Source: Pseudomonadota bacterium
GTDB lineage: Bacteria > Pseudomonadota > Alphaproteobacteria > Azospirillales > Azospirillaceae
Length of the DNA: 7,578 nt
Direction: 5' to 3'
Assembly: GCA_023411035.1 (NCBI GenBank)
Contig: JAEYPE010000205.1
Span: forward strand, 1 to 7,578
The notes below the pieces were generated by a model. It did no database searches, was not told the origin of the DNA, and saw nothing but the letters and a program-made list of their open reading frames with translations. Each line of letters begins with the position of its first letter. The stretch's first letter is position 1. Positions 1 through 5,861 of this stretch are shown here, in pieces. The position numbers and the translations under genes were made by a program.

Positions 1-14
1 AGGAGAATGCCCGG

Positions 15-203
15 ATGACCACCGCGATTTTCCGGATCATCCGCCACGTCGACGGGCCGGTTTTCTTCGATGACCGGACCGTCACGCTCGCGGAGGCGCA
101 GATCATGATCAACGACGCCATCGCCCGCGGCGACCTGGAGGTCGGGTCGTTTCTGCGCATCGACGACGAGGAACTGGTGATCGAGCGGGAGGTGTCGGGG
201 TAG
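15..203 (+). CDS. Small hypothetical protein, 62 aa
   Basis: A short ORF with a good Shine-Dalgarno sequence (AGGAG at 1-5, 9 nt before the ATG). The frame is open to the left edge, so a longer form cannot be excluded, but the AGGAG favours the ATG at 15. Another frame entering from the left ends in a TGA (16-18) that overlaps this ATG as ATGA, which would fit a translationally coupled upstream gene; only about five codons of it would be visible. The protein is soluble and acidic, with no membrane segment or Cys/His metal motif; it begins MTTAIFRIIRHVDGP and ends in an Asp/Glu-rich tail. I do not recognise a family and assign no function. It converges on putA with about 52 bp between the stops and no clear terminator there. 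Confidence 0.6.
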   Translation: MTTAIFRIIRHVDGPVFFDDRTVTLAEAQIMINDAIARGDLEVGSFLRIDDEELVIEREVSG

Positions 204-255
204 CCCGCGCACCTCCCACCCTACGACTCGCCCACCCGACAATCTTTATGGGCTG

Positions 256-3200
256 TCAGCTCATCGCCACGAGGCTGGCGTTGCCGCCGGCGGCGGCGGT
301 GTTGACGCTGGTCGAGCGCTCGTTCAGCAGCAGGTCGAGGTCGTAGCCCTCGCCCCGCCCCGCCGCCAGCGCCTCGCCGGTCGCCGCCTGCACCAGCAGG
401 ATCGGGCCGGAAAGCTCCGCCACGCGCTGGTTGACCGCGGCCACGCGCTCGCGGTCGCCCTCCACCAGAACCGCGGCGAGCGGCCCCGCATCCTTCCAGT
501 CCGCCGTGGTCCGGACCTTCGCGGCCAGCGCCGGGGGCAGGCCGCGCAGCAGGTCGGCCAGTTCCGGCGGGGCGTCCACGGCGGCGCTGTTGCCGGTCGC
601 CAGGACCGTGCCGAGTTGGAGCAGCAGGCCCGTCCGCGTCCGCGGCAGCAGCAGGACGCGGCCCCGTGGGTGCAGGGCGTAGATGTTGCGCTCGCCGACC
701 GGGCCGTTCAGCTCCGCGCTGCCGCCGACCGCGCTTCGCGCGACATAGCCGGCGCAGCGCGACGCCTCCGCCGTGAAGCCCTTGGTGCGCAGCCAGTCGC
801 AATAGGCCAGCCCTGCCGCGCGCTCCGCGTCCGGGCCGCGGTATTCCAGCCAGCCCTTGGGACGGCGGCTCAGCAGGCGGGAAAGGTAGAGCGGACCGCC
901 CGCCTTGGGACCGGTGCCCGACAGGCCGTGGCCGCCGAAGGGCTGCACGCCGACCACCGCGCCGATGGTGTTGCGGTTGACGTAGACGTTGCCGGCCCCG
1001 ATGCGCGCGGTCACGCGCTCGATGGTGGCGTCGATGCGGGTGTGCAGGCCGAAGGTCAGACCGTAGCCGGTGGCGTTGATGGCATCGACCAGCGCGTCCA
1101 GATCGTCGCGGTGGAAGCGGATGACGTGCAGGACCGGCCCGAACACCTCCCGCTCAAGCTCGCCGATGCCGCCGATCTCGATCAGGGTCGGGGCGACGAA
1201 GGTGCCCTCCGCCGTCTCGGCGGGCAGCGGCAGGGACTCCACCTTGCGGCCCTTGGCGCGCATCGCCTCGATGTGGCGGGTGATGGTGGCGCGGGCCTCC
1301 TCGCTGATGACCGGGCCGATATCGACCGCCAGCCGGTCCGGGTTGCCGATGCGCAGTTCCCGCATGGCACCCTTCAGCATGGACAGAGTGCGGTCGGCCA
1401 CGTCCTCCTGAAGGCAGAGGATGCGCAGGGCGGAACAGCGCTGCCCGGCGCTGTCGAAGGCGGACGCGATCACGTCGCCCACCACCTGCTCGGCGAGGGC
1501 GGAGCTGTCCACGATCATGGCATTCTGGCCGCCGGTTTCCGCGATCAGCGGGATCGGCGCGCCGTCCGGCAGCAGGCGTCCGGCCAACTGGCGCTGGATC
1601 AGCCGCGCCACCTCGGTGGAGCCGGTGAACATCACGCCGCGCGCCGCCTCATGGCCGACCAGGGCGGCACCCACCTCCCCCGCGCCGGGAAGAAGCTGGA
1701 GCGCACCGGCGGGGACGCCCGCCGCGTGCAGGATGCGCACCGCCTCCGCGGCGATCAGCGGAGTTTCCTCCGCCGGCTTCGCCAGCACCGGGTTGCCGGC
1801 GGCCAGCGCCGCGGCGATCTGGCCGGAGAAGATGGCGAGCGGGAAGTTCCACGGGCTGATGCAGACCACCGGCCCCAGCGGGCGGTGGGTGGCGTTGTCG
1901 AAGCGGTCGCGCACCTGCGCCCCGTAATAGCGCAGGAAGTCGATGGCCTCCCGCACCTCCGCGATGGCGTTGGGCAGCGACTTGCCGGCCTCGCGGACGA
2001 TCAGGCCGAGCAGGATCGGCATCCGCTCCTGCATGGCGTCCGCCGCGCGGAACAGGCAGGCGGCGCGCTCCTCCGGCGGGGTGGCGGCCCAGGCGGGCGC
2101 CGCCGCGGCGGCGTGGCCGAACGCCTCTGCGACCATCGCTTCGCTTGCCTCGGTCACCGTGCCCACCACGTCGCGGCGGTCGGCGGGGTTGCGCACCGGC
2201 TGGGCCTGCCCTGCCCGCTCCCCGTCCGCCAGCAGCGGGGCGGCGGTCCAATCCATGCGGGCGCTGGCCGACAGGGCGGCGGACAGGCTGGCAAGCTCCG
2301 TCTCGTCGGACAGGTCGATGCCGGCGGAGTTCGCCCGCTCCGGCGCGTAGAGGTTGCGCGGCAGGGCGATCAGCGCGTGCGGCGCGCCCACCGGGGCGAT
2401 GGCCTTCGCGACCGCGACCGGATCGGCGATCAGTTCCTCGATCGGCACCGACGGGTCGGCGATGCGGTTGACGAAGGAACTGTTGGCCCCGTTCTCCAGC
2501 AGACGGCGGACCAGATAGGCCAGCAGCGTCTCGTGCGTGCCGACCGGCGCGTAGATGCGGCAGGGCCGCTTCAGCGGGCCGACCACCTCCTTGTAGAGCG
2601 GCTCGCCCATGCCGTGCAGGCACTGGAACTCGTACTTGCCGACCTGGAAGCCGTCACCGGCCATTTCGTAGATGGTGGCAAGCGTCTGGGCGTTGTGGGT
2701 GGCGAACTGCGGGAAGACCGCGTCCGGGGCGGCCAGCAGCTTGCGCGCGCAGGCGACGTAGGAAACGTCCGTGTAGACCTTGCGGGTGTAGACCGGGAAA
2801 TCCGGCAGTCCGTCGAGCTGGGCGCGCTTGATCTCGCTGTCCCAATAGGCGCCCTTGACCAGCCGGATCATCAGCCGGTGGCCGCTGCGCCGCGCCAGAT
2901 CGACCAGGAAGTCGATGACATAGGGGCAGCGCTTGCCGTAAGCCTGCACGACGAAGCCGATGCCGTTCCAGCCCGCCAGATCCGGATCGAAGCACAGCGA
3001 TTCCATCAGGTCGAGCGACAGTTCCAGCCGGTCGGCCTCCTCCGCGTCGATGTTCAGGCCGATGTCGTAGCCCTTGGCCAGCAGCGCCAGCGCCTTCACG
3101 CGCGGCAGCAACTCGTCCATCACGCGGTCGGCCTGGGCGCGGGAATAGCGGGGGTGGATGGCCGACAGCTTGATGGAGATGCCCGGCCCCTCATAGATGC

Positions 3201-3990
3201 CGCGCCCCGCCGACGCCTTGCCGATGGCGTGGATGGCGTTCTCATAGTCGGCGTAGTAGCGCGCGGCGTCCTCGGCCGTCAGGGCGGCCTCGCCCAGCAT
3301 GTCGTAGGAATAGCGGAAGCCCTCCGCCTCCATCGGGCGGGCGTTGGTCAGCGCTTCCTGGATGGTCTGGCCGGTGACGAACTGCTCGCCCATCATGCGC
3401 ATGGCGAAATCGACGCCGCGCCGGATCAGCGGCTCGCCGCCCCGCGCGATCAGCCGTGTCAGGGCGGAGGACAGCGCCTGCTCCCCGCCCGCCGAGGTCA
3501 GCTTGCCGGTGATCAGCAGGCCCCAGGTGGCGGCGTTGACGAACATCGAGCCGCCCTTGCCCAGATGCGCCTGCCAGTCGCCCCCGGCGATCTTGTCGCG
3601 GATCAGCGCGTCGCGCGTGGCGTGGTCGGGGATGCGCAGAAGCGCCTCCGCCAGACACATCAGCGCCATGCCTTCCTGGCTGGACAGGCTGTATTCGTGG
3701 ATCAGCCCCTCCACGCCGCGCCCCCGCGGCTTGGCGCGCAGGGCGGTGATCAGCTTGCGGGCGGTGGCCGCCGCCGCGGTGACGATGCCGGGGGGAAGGG
3801 CCGCCTGCTCGAACAGGAAGGGCAGGCATTCCGGTTCGGGCCGGCGGTAGGCGGCGGTGATCGCCGCGCGCAGGTCGGTCGCCGGACGGATGGGCGGGGC
3901 GAAGTCGGCGAAGGGCCTGGTTCCGCCGGAACGGGAGGCGGCGGACGGAGTGATGGTTCTGGTGTCGATCGGGCTGGTCATGCTGTTCAT
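256..3990 (-). CDS. putA: Bifunctional proline dehydrogenase / L-glutamate-gamma-semialdehyde dehydrogenase PutA, 1244 aa
   Basis: PutA oxidises proline to P5C with FAD, passing electrons to the quinone pool, then oxidises the semialdehyde form to glutamate with NAD+. Visible parts: an alpha-helical N-terminal region (about 40-200); a PRODH barrel (about 220-510) with GISIKLSAIHPRY (K274), NIDAEEADR (D315), RLVKGAYWDSE (376-386), RIYAPVGTHE (Y480) and VRRLLENGANSSFVNRI (R495, R496); a P5C dehydrogenase domain (about 570-1045) with SPWNFP, the general-base Glu in AETGGQN (E818) and the catalytic Cys in SAGQRCS (C852); and a C-terminal conserved domain ending in the typical ERSTSVNTAAAGGNAS. 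The spacings equal those of the E. coli enzyme once about 55-65 residues are removed from its N-terminus, so the ribbon-helix-helix repressor domain is absent; this is a bifunctional, not trifunctional, PutA. The ATG at 3990 has only a weak GAGCGGA-like ribosome site; Met4 is an alternative start. It lies 68 bp downstream of the proC-like gene in the same direction, with no terminator seen between them. Confidence 0.97.
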   Translation of the reverse strand: MNSMTSPIDTRTITPSAASRSGGTRPFADFAPPIRPATDLRAAITAAYRRPEPECLPFLFEQAALPPGIVTAAAATARKLITALRAKPRGRGVEGLIHEYSLSSQEGMALMCLAEALLRIPDHATRDALIRDKIAGGDWQAHLGKGGSMFVNAATWGLLITGKLTSAGGEQALSSALTRLIARGGEPLIRRGVDFAMRMMGEQFVTGQTIQEALTNARPMEAEGFRYSYDMLGEAALTAEDAARYYADYENAIHAIGKASAGRGIYEGPGISIKLSAIHPRYSRAQADRVMDELLPRVKALALLAKGYDIGLNIDAEEADRLELSLDLMESLCFDPDLAGWNGIGFVVQAYGKRCPYVIDFLVDLARRSGHRLMIRLVKGAYWDSEIKRAQLDGLPDFPVYTRKVYTDVSYVACARKLLAAPDAVFPQFATHNAQTLATIYEMAGDGFQVGKYEFQCLHGMGEPLYKEVVGPLKRPCRIYAPVGTHETLLAYLVRRLLENGANSSFVNRIADPSVPIEELIADPVAVAKAIAPVGAPHALIALPRNLYAPERANSAGIDLSDETELASLSAALSASARMDWTAAPLLADGERAGQAQPVRNPADRRDVVGTVTEASEAMVAEAFGHAAAAAPAWAATPPEERAACLFRAADAMQERMPILLGLIVREAGKSLPNAIAEVREAIDFLRYYGAQVRDRFDNATHRPLGPVVCISPWNFPLAIFSGQIAAALAAGNPVLAKPAEETPLIAAEAVRILHAAGVPAGALQLLPGAGEVGAALVGHEAARGVMFTGSTEVARLIQRQLAGRLLPDGAPIPLIAETGGQNAMIVDSSALAEQVVGDVIASAFDSAGQRCSALRILCLQEDVADRTLSMLKGAMRELRIGNPDRLAVDIGPVISEEARATITRHIEAMRAKGRKVESLPLPAETAEGTFVAPTLIEIGGIGELEREVFGPVLHVIRFHRDDLDALVDAINATGYGLTFGLHTRIDATIERVTARIGAGNVYVNRNTIGAVVGVQPFGGHGLSGTGPKAGGPLYLSRLLSRRPKGWLEYRGPDAERAAGLAYCDWLRTKGFTAEASRCAGYVARSAVGGSAELNGPVGERNIYALHPRGRVLLLPRTRTGLLLQLGTVLATGNSAAVDAPPELADLLRGLPPALAAKVRTTADWKDAGPLAAVLVEGDRERVAAVNQRVAELSGPILLVQAATGEALAAGRGEGYDLDLLLNERSTSVNTAAAGGNASLVAMS

Positions 3991-4058
3991 CGGTGTCGTC
4001 CGCTCGAATCCGCAGGCCGGGGGCGAGCCGGTCCCTGATGGTGAAAGGGGTGTGTTTT

Positions 4059-4958
4059 TCAGGCTTTCGGGCCGGTTCCGCCCAGTTCGGCGGCACGCTG
4101 GGCCGCCGCGCGCAGGGTCGCGTTCAACAGACTCTGGAGGTGGTCATCGGCCATCAGCTTGGAAAGACCCGCCGCCGTGGTCCCGCCGGGGGAGGTCACG
4201 CCGGCCCGCAGGTCCGCCGCCGGCTGACCGGTGGCGCCCATCAGCGCTCCCGCCCCTTCGACCGTGGCGCGGGCCAGCCGTTCCGACACGTCGGCGGGCA
4301 GCCCCACCTCCATCCCGGCGCGGGTCAGGCATTCAACGAGGTAGAAGACATAGGCGGGGCCGGAGCCGGACAGCGCCGTGGCTGCGTCCACCAGCGCCTC
4401 GTCGGCCAGCCATTCCAGGCTTCCCACCGCGGTCAGCAAGGAGGCGGCGCGCTCCGTCCGGTCCACCGGGCAACCCGGTTCGGCCACCGCGACGGTGGCG
4501 CCCCGCCTGACCGCTGCGGGAAGGTTCGGCATCGCCCGCACCATGCTTCCCGCCGCCGGGAACAGGCGGCGCAGGTCGGCCAGCGTCCTGCCCGCCATGA
4601 TCGACAGCACCAGCGTGTGCGGCGCCAGCCGCGCCTGCACGCCCGCCGCGGCGCTTTCCACCATCTGCGGCTTGACCGCGACCACGAGAACATCGACCGG
4701 AGCGCCGTCCGCCGGGTTCAGCCGGACACCGGTCCGGGCGGCCAACTCGACCAGTTCCGGCGCAGGCGTGGGATCGGTCACCGCTATGGCGGAGGCCGGC
4801 ACGCCCTGCGCCAGCCAGCCGCGCAGCATGGCGCCGCCCATGCGCCCTGCGCCCAACAGAAGGATCGTGCCGCCACCCGGCGCCGATCCGGTGCCGTCCG
4901 CAGCAATCGCGTAGCGTTGCGCGCGTCCGGCGGCAACAGGACCAATGTCGAAGGTCAC
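4059..4958 (-). CDS. proC: Pyrroline-5-carboxylate reductase (ProC family), about 299 aa
   Basis: The family reduces P5C to proline with NAD(P)H in the cytoplasm. The protein shows the Rossmann dinucleotide-binding loop LLLGAGRMGGAM (33-44), VVAVKPQ (92-98), VRAMPNLPA (140-148), the C-terminal helical signature ALSGSGPAYVF (195-205) and SPGGTTAAGL (256-265). The stop is a TGA at 4059-4061. The start is uncertain: the frame stays open far upstream, but no ATG precedes the Rossmann loop. The best choices are GTG at 4958, with a GAGAG just upstream, or GTG at 4970. Either gives about 30 extra residues before the glycine motif, where family members usually have fewer than 10. The usual MPNTPA motif reads MPNLPA followed by VRRG, so this may be a divergent paralogue rather than the sole housekeeping ProC. 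It is likely first in a unit with putA; its promoter region is shared with the divergent regulator. Confidence 0.9.
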   Translation of the reverse strand: MTFDIGPVAAGRAQRYAIAADGTGSAPGGGTILLLGAGRMGGAMLRGWLAQGVPASAIAVTDPTPAPELVELAARTGVRLNPADGAPVDVLVVAVKPQMVESAAAGVQARLAPHTLVLSIMAGRTLADLRRLFPAAGSMVRAMPNLPAAVRRGATVAVAEPGCPVDRTERAASLLTAVGSLEWLADEALVDAATALSGSGPAYVFYLVECLTRAGMEVGLPADVSERLARATVEGAGALMGATGQPAADLRAGVTSPGGTTAAGLSKLMADDHLQSLLNATLRAAAQRAAELGGTGPKA

Positions 4959-5070
4959 GGTGTCTCTCACCCGGTTCCAATTCGTCTCCGCAGGCCGCAC
5001 CGTCAGCCTTGTTTTGCTTGTTCCGGCGCGGCATTCACAGATTATCCCGGAGCCCGCCGTGTCTCCATTG

Positions 5071-5099
5071 TTGTTTTTATAAGTTTTCAGCGATATCAA
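5071..5099 (+). promoter_or_regulatory. Candidate promoter of the Lrp-type regulator
   Basis: TTGTTT (5071-5076) and TATCAA (5094-5099) are separated by exactly 17 bp, in the most AT-rich part of the divergent intergenic region. Transcription would begin near 5106, giving a leader of about 20 nt with the GGAG ribosome site. The hexamers are imperfect (4 of 6 for the -10), so this is a reasonable but unproven sigma-70 type call. Confidence 0.45.
5076..5081 (-). promoter_or_regulatory. Possible -10 element for the proC-putA unit
   Basis: On the minus strand TATAAA matches the -10 consensus at 5 of 6 positions and lies about 118 bp before the GTG proposed for proC. The best -35 partner, TTCACC (5106-5101), is 19 bp away, longer than the ideal 17, as would be expected for an activator-dependent promoter. 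This is weak evidence on its own. Confidence 0.25.
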
Positions 5100-5108
5100 C
5101 GGTGAAAA
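5084..5108. promoter_or_regulatory. Imperfect 25-bp dyad, candidate Lrp/PutR operator
   Basis: The arms TTTTCA (5084-5089) and TGAAAA (5103-5108) are perfect inverted repeats. Inside them CG (5091-5092) pairs with CG (5100-5101) and one further pair matches, giving 9 of 12 symmetric positions. The dyad covers the proposed -10 and start point of the regulator gene. An overlapping dyad, TTCAGC (5086-5091) with GCTGAA (5109-5114), is also present. AT-rich imperfect palindromes in a divergent promoter are typical targets of Lrp-family proteins. Binding here would repress the regulator gene and could act on the proC-putA unit from its upstream side. Confidence 0.4.
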
Positions 5109-5126
5109 GCTGAATGGAGCGCGAAA

Positions 5127-5588
5127 ATGACGGAGCTTGACCGGACGGACCGGCGCATCCTGGCGATTCTTCAAATGGACGGGCGGATTTCCGCCGTGGA
5201 CCTGGCGGAGCGGGTCGGACTGTCCCCCACGACCGCGGGCGAGCGGATGCGGCGGTTGCAGAAGGACGGCTATGTGACGGGGTTCGCGGCGCGGCTCGAT
5301 CCGCACCGGCTGGGCTTCGGGCTGATGGTGTTCGTCGAGGTGCTGCTCGACAAGACGACGCCCGACGTGTTCGACCGCTTTTCCCAGGCCATCCGCCACG
5401 CGCCGGAGGTGCTGGAGTGCCACATGGTGGCCGGCGGGTTCGACTATCTGGTGAAGACGCGGGTGGCCGACATGGCGGCCTACCGGCGGTTTCTGGGGGA
5501 TGTGCTGCTCTCTCTGCCCGGCGTCCGGGAAACGCGCACTTATGCGGTGATGGAAGAGGTCAAGAACGACGGCCCCCTGCCCCTCTGA
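5127..5588 (+). CDS. Lrp/AsnC-family transcriptional regulator, probable PutR-like
   Basis: At 153 residues this is a normal-length Lrp/AsnC protein. Residues 3-62 form the winged helix-turn-helix (LDRTDRRILAILQMDGRIS, then VDLAERVGLSPTTAGERMRRLQKDGYV containing the recognition helix). Residues about 66-145 form the RAM effector-binding and oligomerisation domain, with MVAGGFDYLVK (100-110) as the ligand-turn region and a final LPGVRETRTYAVMEEVK strand. The ATG at 5127 is set by GGAG at 5116-5119 with 7 nt spacing. The gene is divergent from the proC-like/putA unit. In several alphaproteobacteria, including Agrobacterium and Rhodobacter, an Lrp-type protein called PutR sits divergently beside putA and activates it in response to proline. 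By position and family this gene is the counterpart, acting on a PutA that cannot regulate itself. The family call is firm; proline as effector is inferred, so I leave the symbol empty. Confidence 0.93.
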   Translation: MTELDRTDRRILAILQMDGRISAVDLAERVGLSPTTAGERMRRLQKDGYVTGFAARLDPHRLGFGLMVFVEVLLDKTTPDVFDRFSQAIRHAPEVLECHMVAGGFDYLVKTRVADMAAYRRFLGDVLLSLPGVRETRTYAVMEEVKNDGPLPL

Positions 5589-5674
5589 TTTTACCGTGGC
5601 CTTTGGATGGCTGCGCATCCCGCTGTCCATATCGCCGTCGCGCCACGAGGATGCATCGGCCTTGCTCGGCCCGA

Positions 5675-5720
5675 TTGTCACAAATTTGAGATTTATTATC
5701 CTAAAATCGTCCCATTTAAG
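5675..5720 (+). promoter_or_regulatory. AT-rich presumptive promoter region of the beta-helix gene
   Basis: Base composition drops sharply here relative to both flanks. TTGTCA (5675-5680), TATTAT (5694-5699) and TAAAAT (5702-5707) resemble promoter hexamers, but no pair has normal 16-18 bp spacing, so I do not name a -35/-10 pair. A start near 5710-5735 would place the whole structured leader on the transcript. Confidence 0.3.
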
Positions 5721-5735
5721 GCCACAACGAAGCGG

Positions 5736-5861
5736 ATAGTCTGAGGGGGTAAGCCAAAAGGCGAAAGTGCTAACCGAAAGGTTGGGGATGCACCGACCGC
5801 GTGCCTGCCCCGCCGGCCACCATCGCGGTAGCGTCCCCAAAAGGAAGAGAGTGCAGACTAT
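5736..5861 (+). promoter_or_regulatory. Structured 5' leader, candidate cis-regulatory RNA (riboswitch-like)
   Basis: Several complementary segments nest in this leader. The outer helix is ATAGTCTG (5736-5743) with CAGACTAT (5854-5861), 8 perfect pairs that include the A and U of the start codon. Inside it are GCC-AAAA-GGC (5753-5762); AACC-GAAA-GGTT (5772-5783), a GNRA-capped hairpin that can be extended by GTGC (5767-5770) with GCAC (5790-5793); TTGGGGA (5782-5788) with TCCCCAA (5834-5840), partly exclusive with the GAAA hairpin; and ACCGCG (5796-5801) with CGCGGT (5824-5829). The GAAA hairpin, the GGGGAUGCA that follows it and a downstream GGUAGC (5827-5832) recall the c-di-GMP-I (GEMM) riboswitch, but its conserved GACGCAAAGCC is not intact. 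The adjacent gene, a matrix-type carbohydrate-binding protein, is a typical c-di-GMP target. The structure claim is moderate; the class assignment is tentative. Confidence 0.45.

Noticed and set aside
616..4038. Very long open frame on the plus strand opposite putA (over 1100 codons)
   Set aside because: It is exactly antisense to a fully supported PutA. Its translation is rich in Arg, Gly, Gln and Ala without motifs, as expected from GC-rich codon bias on the opposite strand.
5597..5614. GG-N10-GC arrangement resembling a sigma-54 promoter
   Set aside because: The -12 part reads TGGCT instead of TTGCW and the -24 part departs from TGGCAC; it is too degenerate to support.
5605..5620. GGATG-GCTGCG-CATCC hairpin downstream of the Lrp-type stop
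   Set aside because: It has only 5 bp and no T-tract; such stems are common in GC-rich DNA.
5655..5675. Hairpin ATCGGCC-TTGCTC-GGCCCGAT after the Lrp-type gene as a terminator
   Set aside because: The stem has a bulged C and is not followed by a T-run; it could contribute to termination, but the sequence does not support an intrinsic terminator call.
5788..5859. N-terminal extension of the beta-helix protein from the in-frame ATG at 5788
   Set aside because: It lies inside the structured leader with no convincing spaced ribosome site, and the added residues are basic with no hydrophobic core, so they would not supply a signal peptide.
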